Source: Lineus longissimus (taxonomy: Eukaryota; Nemertea; Pilidiophora; Heteronemertea; Lineidae). Taken from it: a stretch of DNA of 64,000 bases. Shown piece after piece: positions 21,721 to 35,200 of the stretch. The stretch covers positions 9,131,001 through 9,195,000 of the forward strand of contig NC_088308.1 in the NCBI RefSeq assembly GCF_910592395.1, in the 5' to 3' direction. Every line of letters starts with the position of its first letter. The first letter of the stretch is position 1. The notes beneath the pieces are model-generated. The model made no database searches and was not told the origin of the DNA. It was given only the letters and a program-made list of their open reading frames with translations. The position numbers and the translations under genes were made by a program.

Positions 21721-21944
21721 AAAGGCCTACGCTGTAAGTTAAAGATTTTAAAATTTGTAACAAGATTTTAAAATTTGTAACAAGATTTTAAAATTTCCAA
21801 CAAGATATACACGCACTGAACTTTCAGCAAATATAGAAATACACAATGTACTATGAAAACCAAGTTTCAGCGAATTTGTATGCATAATAGTAACTGCACT
21901 ATGGCATTGTGTATAAATGCATTTCTATTTTCCTAGACCACCAA
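21721..21944 (-). repeat. Dispersed repeat R1, copy 2
   Basis: Starts AAGGCCTACGCTGTAAG and ends TTTCTATTTTCCTAGACCAC, the inverse of the copy at the left edge. It contains a threefold local duplication of 'TTTTAAAATTTGTAACAAGA'. Confidence 0.65.
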
Positions 21945-22629
21945 TGATTAAGAACAGCGCACCCTTTAAAGAGACAGTTTAAAGAGTGATTATGCAATTT
22001 ATACAAAATATATGGTTATCAAATAATCAGTCAGGCAACAATTCCAATTTGTAAGTTGGCCCCAAATTGAGTTATTGCGCTCACTTGCAAATTTTTTGCC
22101 AGTATCTTTAAAGTAGGTAGCATACACTCTTAAAACCTTTCTGAACATACATAGAGTAGGATACCTAGAGTTTCCACTGTTTTTGCTTTCATTTGCAGAT
22201 GTGCCTTCCATTTTCCTGGTGCAAGTTGAACGCGTATATGCTAAAATTTGATGTGCTAAATCAATCATGGTAGAAATCCATCCAATCCATCTAATTTTCT
22301 CATCACAGATTGAAGAATTCTGAATAAAACAATGGAAGGAGATATTTTCCCAACTTTACCGAGATTTCAGTACAATAAAATATTTGTTCTATAAAATCTA
22401 GAGGCCACTTTCACAATTTCTAAAAGTTACTCTTCCCAAAATATTTGCCACTGAAAAATCTTTACACAATTGTATGTGTTTCAGTATGACATTTGTAAAA
22501 TATACATATTTAAAGCAATACAGTGTTCATTTTCACAATTTTCAAAATCACTTTCCAATATAATCTCCGAAAGAAGTTTGGAAACAGAAAGGCAAAGAGA
22601 AGCTCGGCGTAACTGAAGACTTCTCTTTT

Positions 22630-23110
22630 ACCAGATGACAAATTGCCCCATTTTACCGTACCTTTCCTTTCTACCAACTGGAAAAGAATTGCCCCATGTA
22701 ACCATATATTTCTTCTTTACCAGTTCCATCTTTTTGCAGCTATTCTGTACAACTACGGGAAAAAAAGAGTCCCTTGTGATCAGCATAATCTTTTTATATC
22801 AACTGGCAAATAACTGCCCCAAGTTACCATACAATTGTTTTTACTAACTGGCAAATAATTGCCCCATGTTACTGTTTCTTCCGTTTATCATTAACTGCAA
22901 AGAAGTGTCAATGGTACTACAGTTTTCTATCTCACCAACTAGCAAAGAATATTGCCCCATGTTAAATGTATGTTTCATAGTAACAAACTGGCAAATAACT
23001 GCCCCATGTTACTCTATCTTGTTTGGTAACCAACTGAAAAAAGAACTACCCCATGCTACTGTAGCTCAATTCTACCACCACGAAAGAGTCGGCCCCATTT
23101 GGGCAGAGTT
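22630..23110 (+). repeat. Degenerate repeat downstream of TRAF7 stop
   Basis: About seven to eight diverged units built around AACTGGCAAATAACTGCCCC + ATGTTAC. This is probably within or just beyond the TRAF7 3' UTR. No convincing poly(A) signal on the minus strand is seen here. Confidence 0.7.
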
Positions 23111-23194
23111 TTCCTTCTTTCACTAGCTGAGACAGAATCCATGAGACTTTGTGCTTGTTTTAATACTGTTAGAAATCACATCAGCATCGTGTGG

Positions 23195-23206
23195 TTACTG
23201 CCAGAC
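23195..23206 (-). CDS. TRAF7: TRAF7 last exon: three codons and stop
   Basis: A strong acceptor (TTTAATCTTTCCGTTTCAG) is followed by GTC TGG CAG TAA, that is VWQ and stop, in phase 0 with blade 7. Human TRAF7 ends VWTC at the same place, so this short exon supplies the closing strand. Confidence 0.85.
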   Translation of the reverse strand, partial: VWQ

Positions 23207-26200
23207 CTGAAACGGAAAGATTAAATTTCAAAAAGATCTATAAAATAAGCAAGCAATAAGGAACCTGCACAACAAAACCTGCCAATAGGGGGCCCTGCAG
23301 GTAAGTGGACCGTGGTTGTAATGAGAAAGCCATTTCCTGGGTCAATGATAATTGAATATTTCATCCCTTAATTACTCTACATGGGGAAATAGCACTAAAA
23401 ATATTTTATTGGTCCTTTTATTCTATTTTGATGAGTTTTAGGGAGAAAATCAACAAAACTTAATTTTGATGGAAAATGCACTAGAAGTGTACCTTTTAGT
23501 ACTGGTGCTGCCATCTGGATTTTTAATTGTGCAGGGAAATGAAAAATGGGGAACCTGCATTCCTTGGTGGGACTATGAGCATTTGAACTTTGTTGCCTAC
23601 CATCAGCAATGCAAACTTCATAACAAGTACAGTAGAACCTCTCTATTAAGGACACCCTCGGGACTGACAAATACTCTCCTCAATAGAGAGGTGTCCTGAT
23701 TAGAGAGGTCAAATTCAATGGAAACAACAAATTTGGGCCTAAAACTAGTGTCCTTACTTTCGGAGGTTCCACTCCACATGAAAACAGTAACACAAATCGA
23801 CCAAAACCCCTCAGCCTATTGAGGTTCAAGGTGAGATAATGGAGAAGTGGGCTTGGAGCAGCATTCATGAGATATACAATGGCTGATATTTATAAAAGAC
23901 TAGTAAATGCTTTTCATGTAAATTTTCACCAGCCATCTCTGTAGAAAACTGTAGTAAAAGCATTTACTAGTCTTTATAAATATTAGCCAATGTAGCCAAA
24001 AGTAGTCTGTGACAAAGCGCCACCTGCTTGACTGATTGTAGGAGGGAATCATCAAACTGCTAAAAGGCACAATTGCACTATAGGTCATCATACCACCCAA
24101 AATAAAAAGCCTTTAACTTGGACAGTTTAGGAGATATGCTCTGGACGCTAATAAACATGATGAAGGCAAATTACACTATTTGACCTCGGCGACCTTGAAA
24201 AGTAGGTCAAATCAAAAACTTTGGTATGTGATGTGAAGTATCCGCAGCGAAAATGTCATGATTTTAGCTGGCAGCGTTCATGAGATATGTCAATGACACC
24301 AGTATATCATTCTTATCATACTGCTATAAATCTCATTTCTCGAAAGGTAAATTAAAGATTGGCAGTACTTTTTTTGGGATCATTCTTAGGAAATAATTTA
24401 TCATCCTTAGCAAATCATCCACAACAAAATCCACTTTCCATTTATTCCTGTGGAAACATGTCTTGAAATTAAAAGTTTTTATCGTTCAACAATAAACTGC
24501 TGCAGCTAGCGATCATCCAGTTGATGCCATCAGAATGCCAGAGATTTAAAACTAATTTGAGAATCAAATGCCAAATGGAGTTTAGTGCAGCTGCACCAGC
24601 TGGCAGTTAGGATAAGAATCAAAATTCATTATGGCAAAGCACTTAATTTTGTTTTTATACATTTTCCATCACAAAAGTCAACAGAATTTTTTTTTATGGG
24701 AAATACATTCAATTTCTGATGAACTTCAAAAAATTTCTCTGTACACAATTTCAAACATTTTTCTTTGGCACTAAGGAAAGTGGGCTCGAATATACGGTAA
24801 ACCCGAAAATAGTTGCGGCCACTTTAATTTGCAGTTTTGTTAAGTCAACTTTGGGCTCTGCCATAGCAGCATGGGATTGACGTTCTTACCTTAACTGTGC
24901 TATCGACCGCCCCAGAGAAAACGCGTCCCCGAGAGATGGCTAGACATGCCACACTGCCTTGGTGGCGAACGAGCGTCTGTGTGCAGATCATATTGTCCAT
25001 GCTCCACACCTACAAAATAGGAAATGCAAAAATATTAGATGACCATCAAAGTTTTGAAAGACAGCAGTAACGAAATTGTGAAGTCCGTAATTTCCATGAT
25101 CATGCGCTACCTTAACCTTTTGAATCCCGGTGACTGACCAGTTGGTCATTTTGAAATAACGTTTTTTCCCAACGACCGACAGGTTGGTCTCAGTGATATT
25201 TTTATTCCCTTGAGCTGGGACGCTAGTTTATTGCTTGTTTTAGCATGTTTGATGTACAGTAGGGTCAGTCAGAGCATGCCTGGGTAGATGGCGCCTCGGT
25301 ACCAGACTTTGGCGGTTGTATGCGGGCGCTATACATCGTGAAAATCAGACCCAATTTCGCAACCACGTTACCACCCTGGGATCCCAGGATTTTCAAGTTT
25401 TGGGATTCAAGAGGTTAACCACGTCACTACCGGACGTTTTTGACGTTATTCGGTTGAGCATCATTCCTGGCAATGACGTCATCAGACTGTGTACAGGAGA
25501 CGTCAGTCTTTGCACGTCGAACCAGAATTTTGGGCTACAGTAGTGAAGTAGTTAACTGATGCAAAAACAGCCTATCGGATAATCATTACAGTCAAGTCAA
25601 AATGGCCAAGATAGTGTTTGAACTAATTATCTGTGATCAAAGTTACATGACAATCCAGTTCTGAAAAGTCAACAGTTCAAGACTTGTTTTTTGTTGTTGT
25701 CAGTGCTGCAGAGAAAGCTCGTTTGAAAACTGACACCGGGTAATTGTAGCGACACAGAATTATATAAAAATTTTATTATCACAAAATTGACAGATTGACC
25801 TATACACACTCGAGTTCCATCTCATAGCTCACCCGTGCAAGACAGAGTTACCAAGTAGTGGCAAAAACACAGGGCTGAGGCCTTCAATCCACCTGTAACC
25901 CCAATAAAATCATCATAATTTTGGCAAATTACAAACAACTTAAGTTAATTTTATCAAAAATTTTTTTTTGGCAATTTTTATCTTTGTGAGTCTAATATTT
26001 TTTGGCGAGCCTCAGTTTGCAGCACTGTGACTTCATATCTGCCGTGACAGTCACAATATGATATTATTTGCCTTATCTCAGCCAAAGGGATGTAAGCTTA
26101 TATGAAGGTATCATCCAATTAGTGTAATTGATAATATTCATTGTCATGCCCCTACTTTCTCCCACCTTGAACTGTCCATACAATGTGGCCAAAGTTAAAA

Positions 26201-29200
26201 CTCTTGCATCTTTTAATCACTGTTCTTTCGATGTGCTGACTTGACACAATTTAGAATGAATTTCGAGATGAAGATCTGATTTGTAACGTGAAACCTCACA
26301 AGCAAACTCTCAGTAAAACCTTTTAGGTTTTTTTGTAAGATGAATGATGTCACAAAAGCAACTAAAAATATCATCAGCACGCATCGAAACATGACACCAT
26401 TAATGAAACACGATATATCTTAGACAACATCTCGTCCAGGAGTAACAATCCTGCAGTGCATCATGGGATATACCTAACGGTAGTTCAAATAGCACGTGTG
26501 GCTCACGACAGAAGCAGTAAGAAAGTCAACAAGTGGTTGGATCGTATACTTCTCATCTTCTGCTCCGAGACGGCTAGAACATGACAGGGAAGGTTATGCT
26601 GATTGTGAGTTTATTGATCTGTGTAGTCTGCTGGACGCAAGGTAAGATAATTAATTCCCTTTTTGCAGCTGTTAGAAAGTTTTAGATGACTTCTAAAGTC
26701 AATCGCTGGGTTGTTCAAAACATTTAACTTAAACTGTGGCAAACGACAATAGGTTTTTTTTATGAATTTTTTAGTCCAGGGCTGGGCTGTTGAAATCGTT
26801 AGCTCTAAATTTCTGCTTCTGATAAAATCTTTTTGGAGACTTCTCAAGTCAGGAGGTGGAATGTTGAAAACATTCACCCTAAACTGCTTCTAAAAGCAAC
26901 AGGTTTAATATGACTTCTTAAGTTGAGGGCTGGGTTGTTGAAAACATTAACTCTGAACTGCTTCTAAAGCCCGTTAAGCCCGCTACACACGAGGGATTTC
27001 TCACCAACTTAGTTGGTTTTAAAATTAAGAACAGGTGCACAGGTGACTGGAAGTTGAGAGTTGTTCACCCACTCACACGAAAGACATAATCCCAGCAATA
27101 TTTAGGTCCTGCACTATATTTAGGCCAAAACCTTGGTCAAGGCTGAGTGCAAATATCTATTATTTCTGGCGGGGAAATCTTAGATCTAGAAACATGGCTG
27201 CCAATGATTTTGTTGTGTACAATGAGAGGAAGAAAAAGAAGATTTTATCTATTATTATTGTAAAAAGTATCAGTGAAAAGAGGAAAAGGAGAAATCGATG
27301 GGATAACAGGAGGTTTTGGGCAAAATCGTGGATTATGAGAAGGTACAGCCTTGGCGCCTATGAAGATAAAGAGTCAAAATATGGCCCAACTATGTTGTTG
27401 ACTGAATCACACGGGGAAATTTCTCCCCCACACTCCTTATATAAACAAAAAAATCCTTATATAAACAAAAGATGTCGTGGAGAAATAGAACAAGTCGGTA
27501 GTGCAGCCAGCAACTCCAACCAGTCGGGCAAAGTATCAGTTACCTGGTCAGGATTACTGTTATGAATTAAAATTCCAACTAAGTTGGTGAGAAGTCCCTC
27601 GTGTGTAACGGGCTTTACACACGAGGGACTTCTCACCAACTTAGTTAATTAGCTCTAAACTGCTGGGCTGGGTTGTTCAAGATATTGCTACAACAAATGT
27701 AGCTCTAATCAGAGTCCTTAGTTTTAGCTTAAACATTTTACTTTAAGTTTTGAAATTAACTGACAGAGATAATGCGTTTTTGGGCAGTTGACATCTGCTT
27801 CTTGAGGTTTTTGATGATTTTTATCAAGTAATGCTGTTATGAAATATCATTTTTTATGTTTTGCTATATGTGGTTGGTTTTAACGGAAATGGTCATATAC
27901 ACTTCTATCGCAATTAAGAACCTTTGACGAAATTAATAGAAATGGTCTCATGAATAGAAGAGATTTTAGAGTATCATCATGACCCTCAAGGCACCAACAG
28001 TAATGGTAGTCTTCCTAAAGTTTCCTGCAGATCATAAGAAAAGTTTGGTACCCCAAGGGTACCAGCATCACAGGACACACAAGGGCCCTAGGCTATACCA
28101 CTTCGTTCAAACGCACTGAACTGTGAGCGATGGGCAACTGCAAGAATGCTCTGTGCATGAGTAGTAATCCTTTTGAAATACAGTAGAACCTCTCTATCAA
28201 GGACACCCTTGGGACTGACGAGTGCTGTCCTTCTAAGAGAGGTGTCCAGATCAGAGACTCAAGGTCAAATTGAATGGACACAACTTCGGAAAAATTCGGG
28301 ACCAGATAGGCTCTGGCTGTGACCAGAGAAGGATGGATCAAACAACGAATATCAGTGTTCATATTTATCTTCATTGACCTTGCGATAATCTACGAACCTA
28401 AAAGCTCGTACATAAGAGAGGGTGTCCTATTAGAGAGGTGTTCGGTAAGGGAGGTTCCATTGTGCATGTACTTGTTAACTCGTTTCACTGATATATTACT
28501 GTTTCTGAATATTCATCGCAACAGGAGATGGTCATTTGATGCCATTTCCTTCTTCTACAGCGTTCGCTCTGCACTTGGAGGAGTTATAGTCTTCAGGGAG
28601 GATTCCTCCTAAGGCGGGATAAGCGTTTTTAAGTGCCACTACGGTTAGACACCAATTGAGTCTATTGGTCTTTTGCTTGCCCTGACATAGACCTCAGATA
28701 AAAGGAATCTCTGTTTTAAGTCTCAATCATTAGGATTGTGAATTTTAGTTTCTTGAAAGCCACACTGCTTAATTCAGAACTAAAATCCAGGATTCTTCCC
28801 AGACCCTATTGCATGGAACATGTAGCCAAGAGTTGAAGAGACATATGTAGCCAAGAGTTGAAGAGACATTTCACCGCCCAATCGTCATCAACTGAATATC
28901 GAAAAAAAGATATGGCAACAATTTTCTTGTTCCTAAAATAGTGATGCTTTCAATCAAAGAGGTCTGAAAAGACGTCACACATAATGGCTATCATCATCAT
29001 CTTCCATTAGGTCTCTTGTTCAATATCAGCATCAAACTGGGTACCGGGTACACTTTTACAGATGTACTGTCACTAACAACTCAACAACACCGTCACCATC
29101 AACCAGCCTACTACATGGTAACAGTTTTGAGATTGCACTAACAATTAAGTTCACTTTGTGTTTTGGTACATTTCAAATTCATACAAGAAAATCTACTGGT

Positions 29201-32200
29201 AGAAAATATGTGACAGTTCAGTCTTCGAGATAATTACCGACAAATACTTATTAGAGCCATCAAGAAGGACTATGAACTATTTTTTGGCCTGAAGTAATTT
29301 TTCAACAAAATGACAAATTATTTGGCACGTTACATGCAATCAATCTACCAGAGTGATTGGCCATACGAGAACGGCTATGATATGGGGTAATATCCGAATG
29401 GCTAATTTCATAAAACCATGAATCAAACAATTACAATTGTCATCCGAAACTGTTCAAGATTGTCAGTCTTAACTGAAGGAAATCAAGATTTTTGTGACAT
29501 TTCCTTTGCCATTTTCGTTTGCAAAGATTCAAGAAGTGTATTTTTCAATCATATTTGCCAAGTTGACTGATAGAATACTTAGATATGGTGTTCATGTGGC
29601 TTATTACATCATAATCTAAAAGTTGATAAAAATTGACGTAACTTTATGTTGTCAATAATTGCGCAATACTAGTCTTGGCGACTTTTAGCTGATTTGGTGG
29701 ATGCAGAATATCAAGCAATAAAATGACTCTTATAGCAAAGGACATAATTGTTTTAAACAATCGTCAACATCACCGACCCAATTACAGAGATTCACCACCC
29801 TGACCCCGTCATTTCCATCATTTGATGATACCCTATATCATCATTATAAGAAATTCAGGACTTGCAGTCTGCTGAGATAACCACCAGAATATTCATAGGG
29901 TGGATTTACATAACAAAGGGACCAATACTATATGTCTTGTCACGTTGACAGCTAGATGAGTGGACAACTACAGCATAATAGAACAGGCAAATAACATAAA
30001 AAGGCACACGTGTAAAACAACTCGTTGTTTTCCCGCAGAATCTGCCCTAGGGAACTTGACCAACAGACAAACATAAGAACCTCTCTATTAAGGACACCCG
30101 CGGGATTGACCTATGATGCCTTAATAGAGAGGTGTCCTGAACACAGAGGTCAATTTGAATGGAAACAACAGATTTGGGACCAAAACCAGTGTCCTTAATA
30201 GAGGCTGTCCTTAATAGAGAGGTGCCTACTAGAGAGGTTCCACTGTATAATAAAGCAAGTGATAACTGAAAGACGTGATGCGTCAGTACGCTGGGTGCAA
30301 AAAGTTGCAGCGTAAATTTCATCGTGATTAGATGTGCCATTTGTTAACGGAATGGCAGGCGCCCTGCTAATGAAAATATCACGGATGGGTAATCATACCA
30401 ATCAACCTACTCTGCAAGTTCTTCTTCCTCTTTTGCGTTGGTTCTGCCTAGGAGGAGTTGTTCTCCAGTCAGCGTTTCCCCTCCAAGGCAGGGATGAGCT
30501 TTCTCCATGCCAATACTGTAACGCACCAATTGGTGTTTTCAGCATAGGCTCCAACTCTGGCAACAACTCTACAAGTGATTAGGTCAATTGTTCTACATTT
30601 TGACATAACTATCCGCGTGTGGCCTAACATTTGGAAAGTCAACGTGTAAATTAGTCATGTCCCCAATTCAACTAATCATTATTCTATTTTCAATGCTCTT
30701 TACTGAGAGATCAGTAGCATACAGTCCAGATCACAATTGACATCCCTTAATGACACGTCACTGACGCGCCACCAAGAGCGTACGTAAGTCGTGCGTTGCA
30801 CGCAACCTTCGTGGAACGTTGCGCATAACTGACGCAAAACAGAAAGGATGTCAATTGTGACTTGGACTGTAGTTGTAACAGTGTCAGGCTCATAATCAGG
30901 AAATTGTGGGTTTATCTTCTGGAAGGATCACCAATGTTTCAACCCACCATCATTGAGCAAGATACTTAACCCTAAATTGTTTCGTCCTTTGAATGAGACG
31001 ATGGAAGTTCAGATCTGTCTTGTTTTTTAAATAGCTCGGCGATTATGAATGAATAAACTCTGTTCACTCTATTGGCTTATAGCTTGAGAAAGAAAGGTGA
31101 GGAAAATCCTGTCGTATAAATAATCTGGTTCGACGAAGGGTGACGAAAAACGACCAGAAATCAGGTTAAAAAGTTGAAAATTTTGTATAGAAGAGATTAT
31201 ACTGGTATCAAACTTTCTCAATCTTGAAATGAATGAAAGAAAAACGTTGAGGATTAGAGGATTAAGCGTATGTTTGAAGGACATGTCTTTTGTACTGATC
31301 ACAGGCTATTTGGGTTCTGATCTAACTCATCCAATGACACAAAGAAAAAATGCTCAGGTCGTCCAGCACTCTAAAGTCACCTTGGTTCTGTTCTTGTCAA
31401 TGAAACAACTCAAATCTTAACGTTTTTTGTTCACACAACAATAACAATAATATAATAAATCTGGGTACAACTGCTGTAATAAAAAAATATTCATCACCTT
31501 GGTTTCTATTAAAGTTTAATATGCCACCAATATCTCAAGCAGTCTTTGAAATGTTCCCAAAATATTTTGGCTTAACGCGAAGGTCGGGAGAAGTGGACTA
31601 AAAACATCATTTCATAGTGACAAACTTCCCACCATCTGAACTGAAGTTTAAAATTCACCGATGAAGACTTTCACATCAAGCTTAAATATTTGAACAAAAT
31701 TTCAAATTCTGACTTGGATTTTTCTTGCAATTTCGAGATCTGCTGCAAAGAATTTCGAATCAAAATTTAAACCTTAGTGAATGATAACTTAAAGTTCGCG
31801 GAGTCAGCCTTAATAATGTCATCAAGTTTGAAATTGAAATTCACTGAAGAAATCTCCGAGGTGAACAACAGAGGCACTAACACTATCAGTTCAAAACATC
31901 CAGTCAATCAACTTGTCTTGATTGCCATAAAAACACCATTGGGACCTAGACTTTGGAAAAACTTCAGCGAAAACCAATATCTGACAAGACCACTGTCAGG
32001 TCCCAACAGCCAACCTCAGCCAGGATAAGGAGCCCATTACACATGACAGGCATTGAAGGAGGAAGCAAAACATTGGATATCTGACTAAAGGTTCTAGAGG
32101 ATAGATGATGTCACCTACAGCCATCGGCTATAAAGGAGGTAATGAGCACTGTGGGAAAATGTTAACTCATATTTTCTGGGAAATTTTCTACATCCAGTAC

Positions 32201-35200
32201 TTGGGAGTTGTTGTCATCAGTCAAAAAGTTTGTTAATATGATGCCATCAGTCAACTATTTTTGTTAATATGTTGCCATCAGTCAACAAGTTTGTTAATAT
32301 GTTGCCATCAGTCAACAAGTTTGTTAATATGTTGCCATCAGTCAACAAGTTTGTTAATATGTTGTCATCAGTCAACTATTATGTTAATATGATGCCATCA
32401 GTCAACTATTTTGTTAATATGTTGCCATCAGTCAACAAGTTTGTTAATATGATGCCATCAGTCAACAAGTTTGTTAATATGATGCCATCAGTCAACTATT
32501 TTGTTAATATGTTGCCATCAGTCAACTATTTTGTTAATATGTTGCCATCAGTCAACTATTTTGTTAATTTGTTGCCATCAGTCAACAAGTTTGTTAATAT
32601 GTTGCCATCAGTCAACAAGTTTGTTAATATGTTGTCATCAGTCAACTATTATGTTAATATGATGCCATCAGTCAACTATTTTGTTAACATGTTGTCATCA
32701 GTCAACTATTATGTTAATATGATGCCATCAGTCAACTTTTTTGTTAATATGTTGCCATCAGTCAACTACATGTATTTTTGTTCACGTGTTGCCATCAGTC
32801 ATTAAGTTTTATATCACAGAAGCATCAACCATCCCTCCTCAATTTGCTCAGTCACTGCACAAGCTAATCACGAGTTGATGTGATTTTTCCGGACATGCAC
32901 TTTCTCATTAGAACTGGCCTGCTAATTTGTGAGAGCAAATTCCAGGAACTCAACCTCACGCTTAGGCAGAATGAGGGAAGATGGCTAGATTTGCCATGTT
33001 AGATGTCAGTTCTACTATGTCATTGTCTGTCCAAATATGGTTATTGCCAGGATATATTATGAGAAATATGGGAATCTTAAGCGTGCTGGAGACTAGGTGG
33101 TCAAATCTGAGTCTGTTACTCATTCTGATAAAGTGCATTATTGATCTTACTCTATTTCTTTAGAAGCAGGACGATATTTGGCATAAATTCCCTCTTGCAT
33201 CAATGGCAACTTCCTATTACTTAAACCTCAAAGGCTGTTTATCAACCAGCTACAACTTTGATGCATTTTATTGGTATGGCATGTCTTTTTACATTACTTG
33301 GCTCTCCTGTTCCTAAAGTTGCAGCACACTAGCTGCCATCTCTGGCATCCAGAGGAGTTTGACTGATCCCTCTTGCTACCAGTATTGGCAGCAAGAGGAT
33401 CCTGGCACACTCCTCGCATAGAACTGGAGAATTTTTATCGACTGAGTTGTTCAAAACAACATTAACTTTAACAGGAGCGTTAAGTCTTGACGTGAAAATA
33501 TTAATAGGTTCAACTGAAAGAGATAACGTCGTTTTAGGACACTTGATGTAACCATTAGCAAGCATGGATTAAAGAAGAATGTTTAACTAGCTGTTGGTAG
33601 AGAGACTAGCACTTAGTTCTAATTTTGAATATAGGAGGCTTTTTGTAATTATATTAGCTCTCATTCATCTGTTAAACTTATCAGATTGCTTCTTTCTGAA
33701 ATATTTCATCACAACCCCGCACTAAATATTCCCCACAAACAAAATGTGTCAATCGGGCTGATTAAAAATGTATTTTTTTTGAAAAATCTAAAAAGGTTGA
33801 GTGCCCATCTACATGTACGTGATCAATAAAGAAAACGGAAAATATAAATTTGCATAGTTTTCCCCTTTCACAAAAATCAAAGTAACTCAGTTATAATAGC
33901 AAGTACGAAGATGAGAGCGGTATCATTTTTGCCATATGGTTGTGCCTTTTAAACCCTTTCAAGACGAGTCTCGTAAAATTGCGAGCACCGCAATACCTCC
34001 GTTCTGGATGAGTCTTGCAGAAATGCGAGAGCGACGATCTTTTCACTACATCGGTTTTCCAGTCATTGCTAATGCCGATCCGCATTTTTAACTGCTCGGA
34101 GGGGATTCCCGACATCCTGGGGAATACCTTTTCTATTAATGCCAATGGCGATTCATGCAAAGCCGATATTTTGCTTTCAAAAACTTTCGATTTTGGACGA
34201 AAAAACTCGAAAGATATCCAGTCTCGAGCGGAGGTTTAGGAAAAAAATATTCTGTCCTGAAAGGGTTAATGGCAACCCTTGCAAATGGCTGGGGGTCAAT
34301 TACAATTGAACACCATGCGATTTATGGGGTTATATTGAGTTATTCATTCCTCCCTAATCTATACTCCCATTAGGGATAATGTGACTTTGGTACTTTTGAA
34401 CAACCCGGCCCAGACCTAAAGTCACCACTGGCGGCAAAAAAACTCCTTTGGACGCCAGAGTTGGCAACCAGTGTGCTGCAAGCTTTAACAAGACATCGAT
34501 ATTGACAAGGAAACGAATATCCAGTGAACTGAAAACATGTCTGGTAATAGAGAACAGAACAAAATTACTGGTAGCTTAAAGGCCTTTTGACAAAGTTACA
34601 CCATGAGAATACGGTTGACTAAATCAATAGCAGCTCGAGCGTAAGGAAATCGACACTGTTGATAGTTGTCAAAAAGCATCAATAACCGGTGATAATACAA
34701 AGGACATATTCTGTTGCTCTCCATTAAATTGCACTGCAGACAAGTGAATTTTATTGCAACAGGTGTCACAGATTTCTATCAGGTCTGCCATTAAATTGCA
34801 GATGCCTGCAATTAAAATCTAGCAACAGGGAGAAATATCAAACAAGGTAGATTTTGCAGCAAATATTACAGGGATGTCCGATTTTGTCACATATTTCTAT
34901 AGTTTAACGCAGCAATAAACATTGCCTGCCCTGCAATTACAAATGCTAGTCATGCACCTGTGTTCGTCATACTCGGTGATCATATGCGAAAGAAAGCTGA
35001 GCTTTTGAAAAGAAACTTTTGTCAGGTATTATCAGAGGAAAATAAGACTTGGGCAATGGCTTCTGATACCATAACTTGATCAAACAGAGAATAACAGCAA
35101 TTACCCAAGAGACCCCCCACAAATAGAATACAAATACTGTTTACCAGAGTGGGTCGATTATTTCTTTGAGCAAAGCCCCCGCTAAAATTTAGAAATGAAC

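Noticed and set aside
31777-32028. 83-codon plus-strand frame
   Set aside because: Low-complexity composition and no splice sites in a useful position.
32269-32805. 178-codon frame with a 10-residue repeat
   Set aside because: By-product of the 30-bp satellite unit.
32213-32805. CRISPR-like regular array
   Set aside because: Units abut directly with no unique spacers, and the DNA is clearly eukaryotic.
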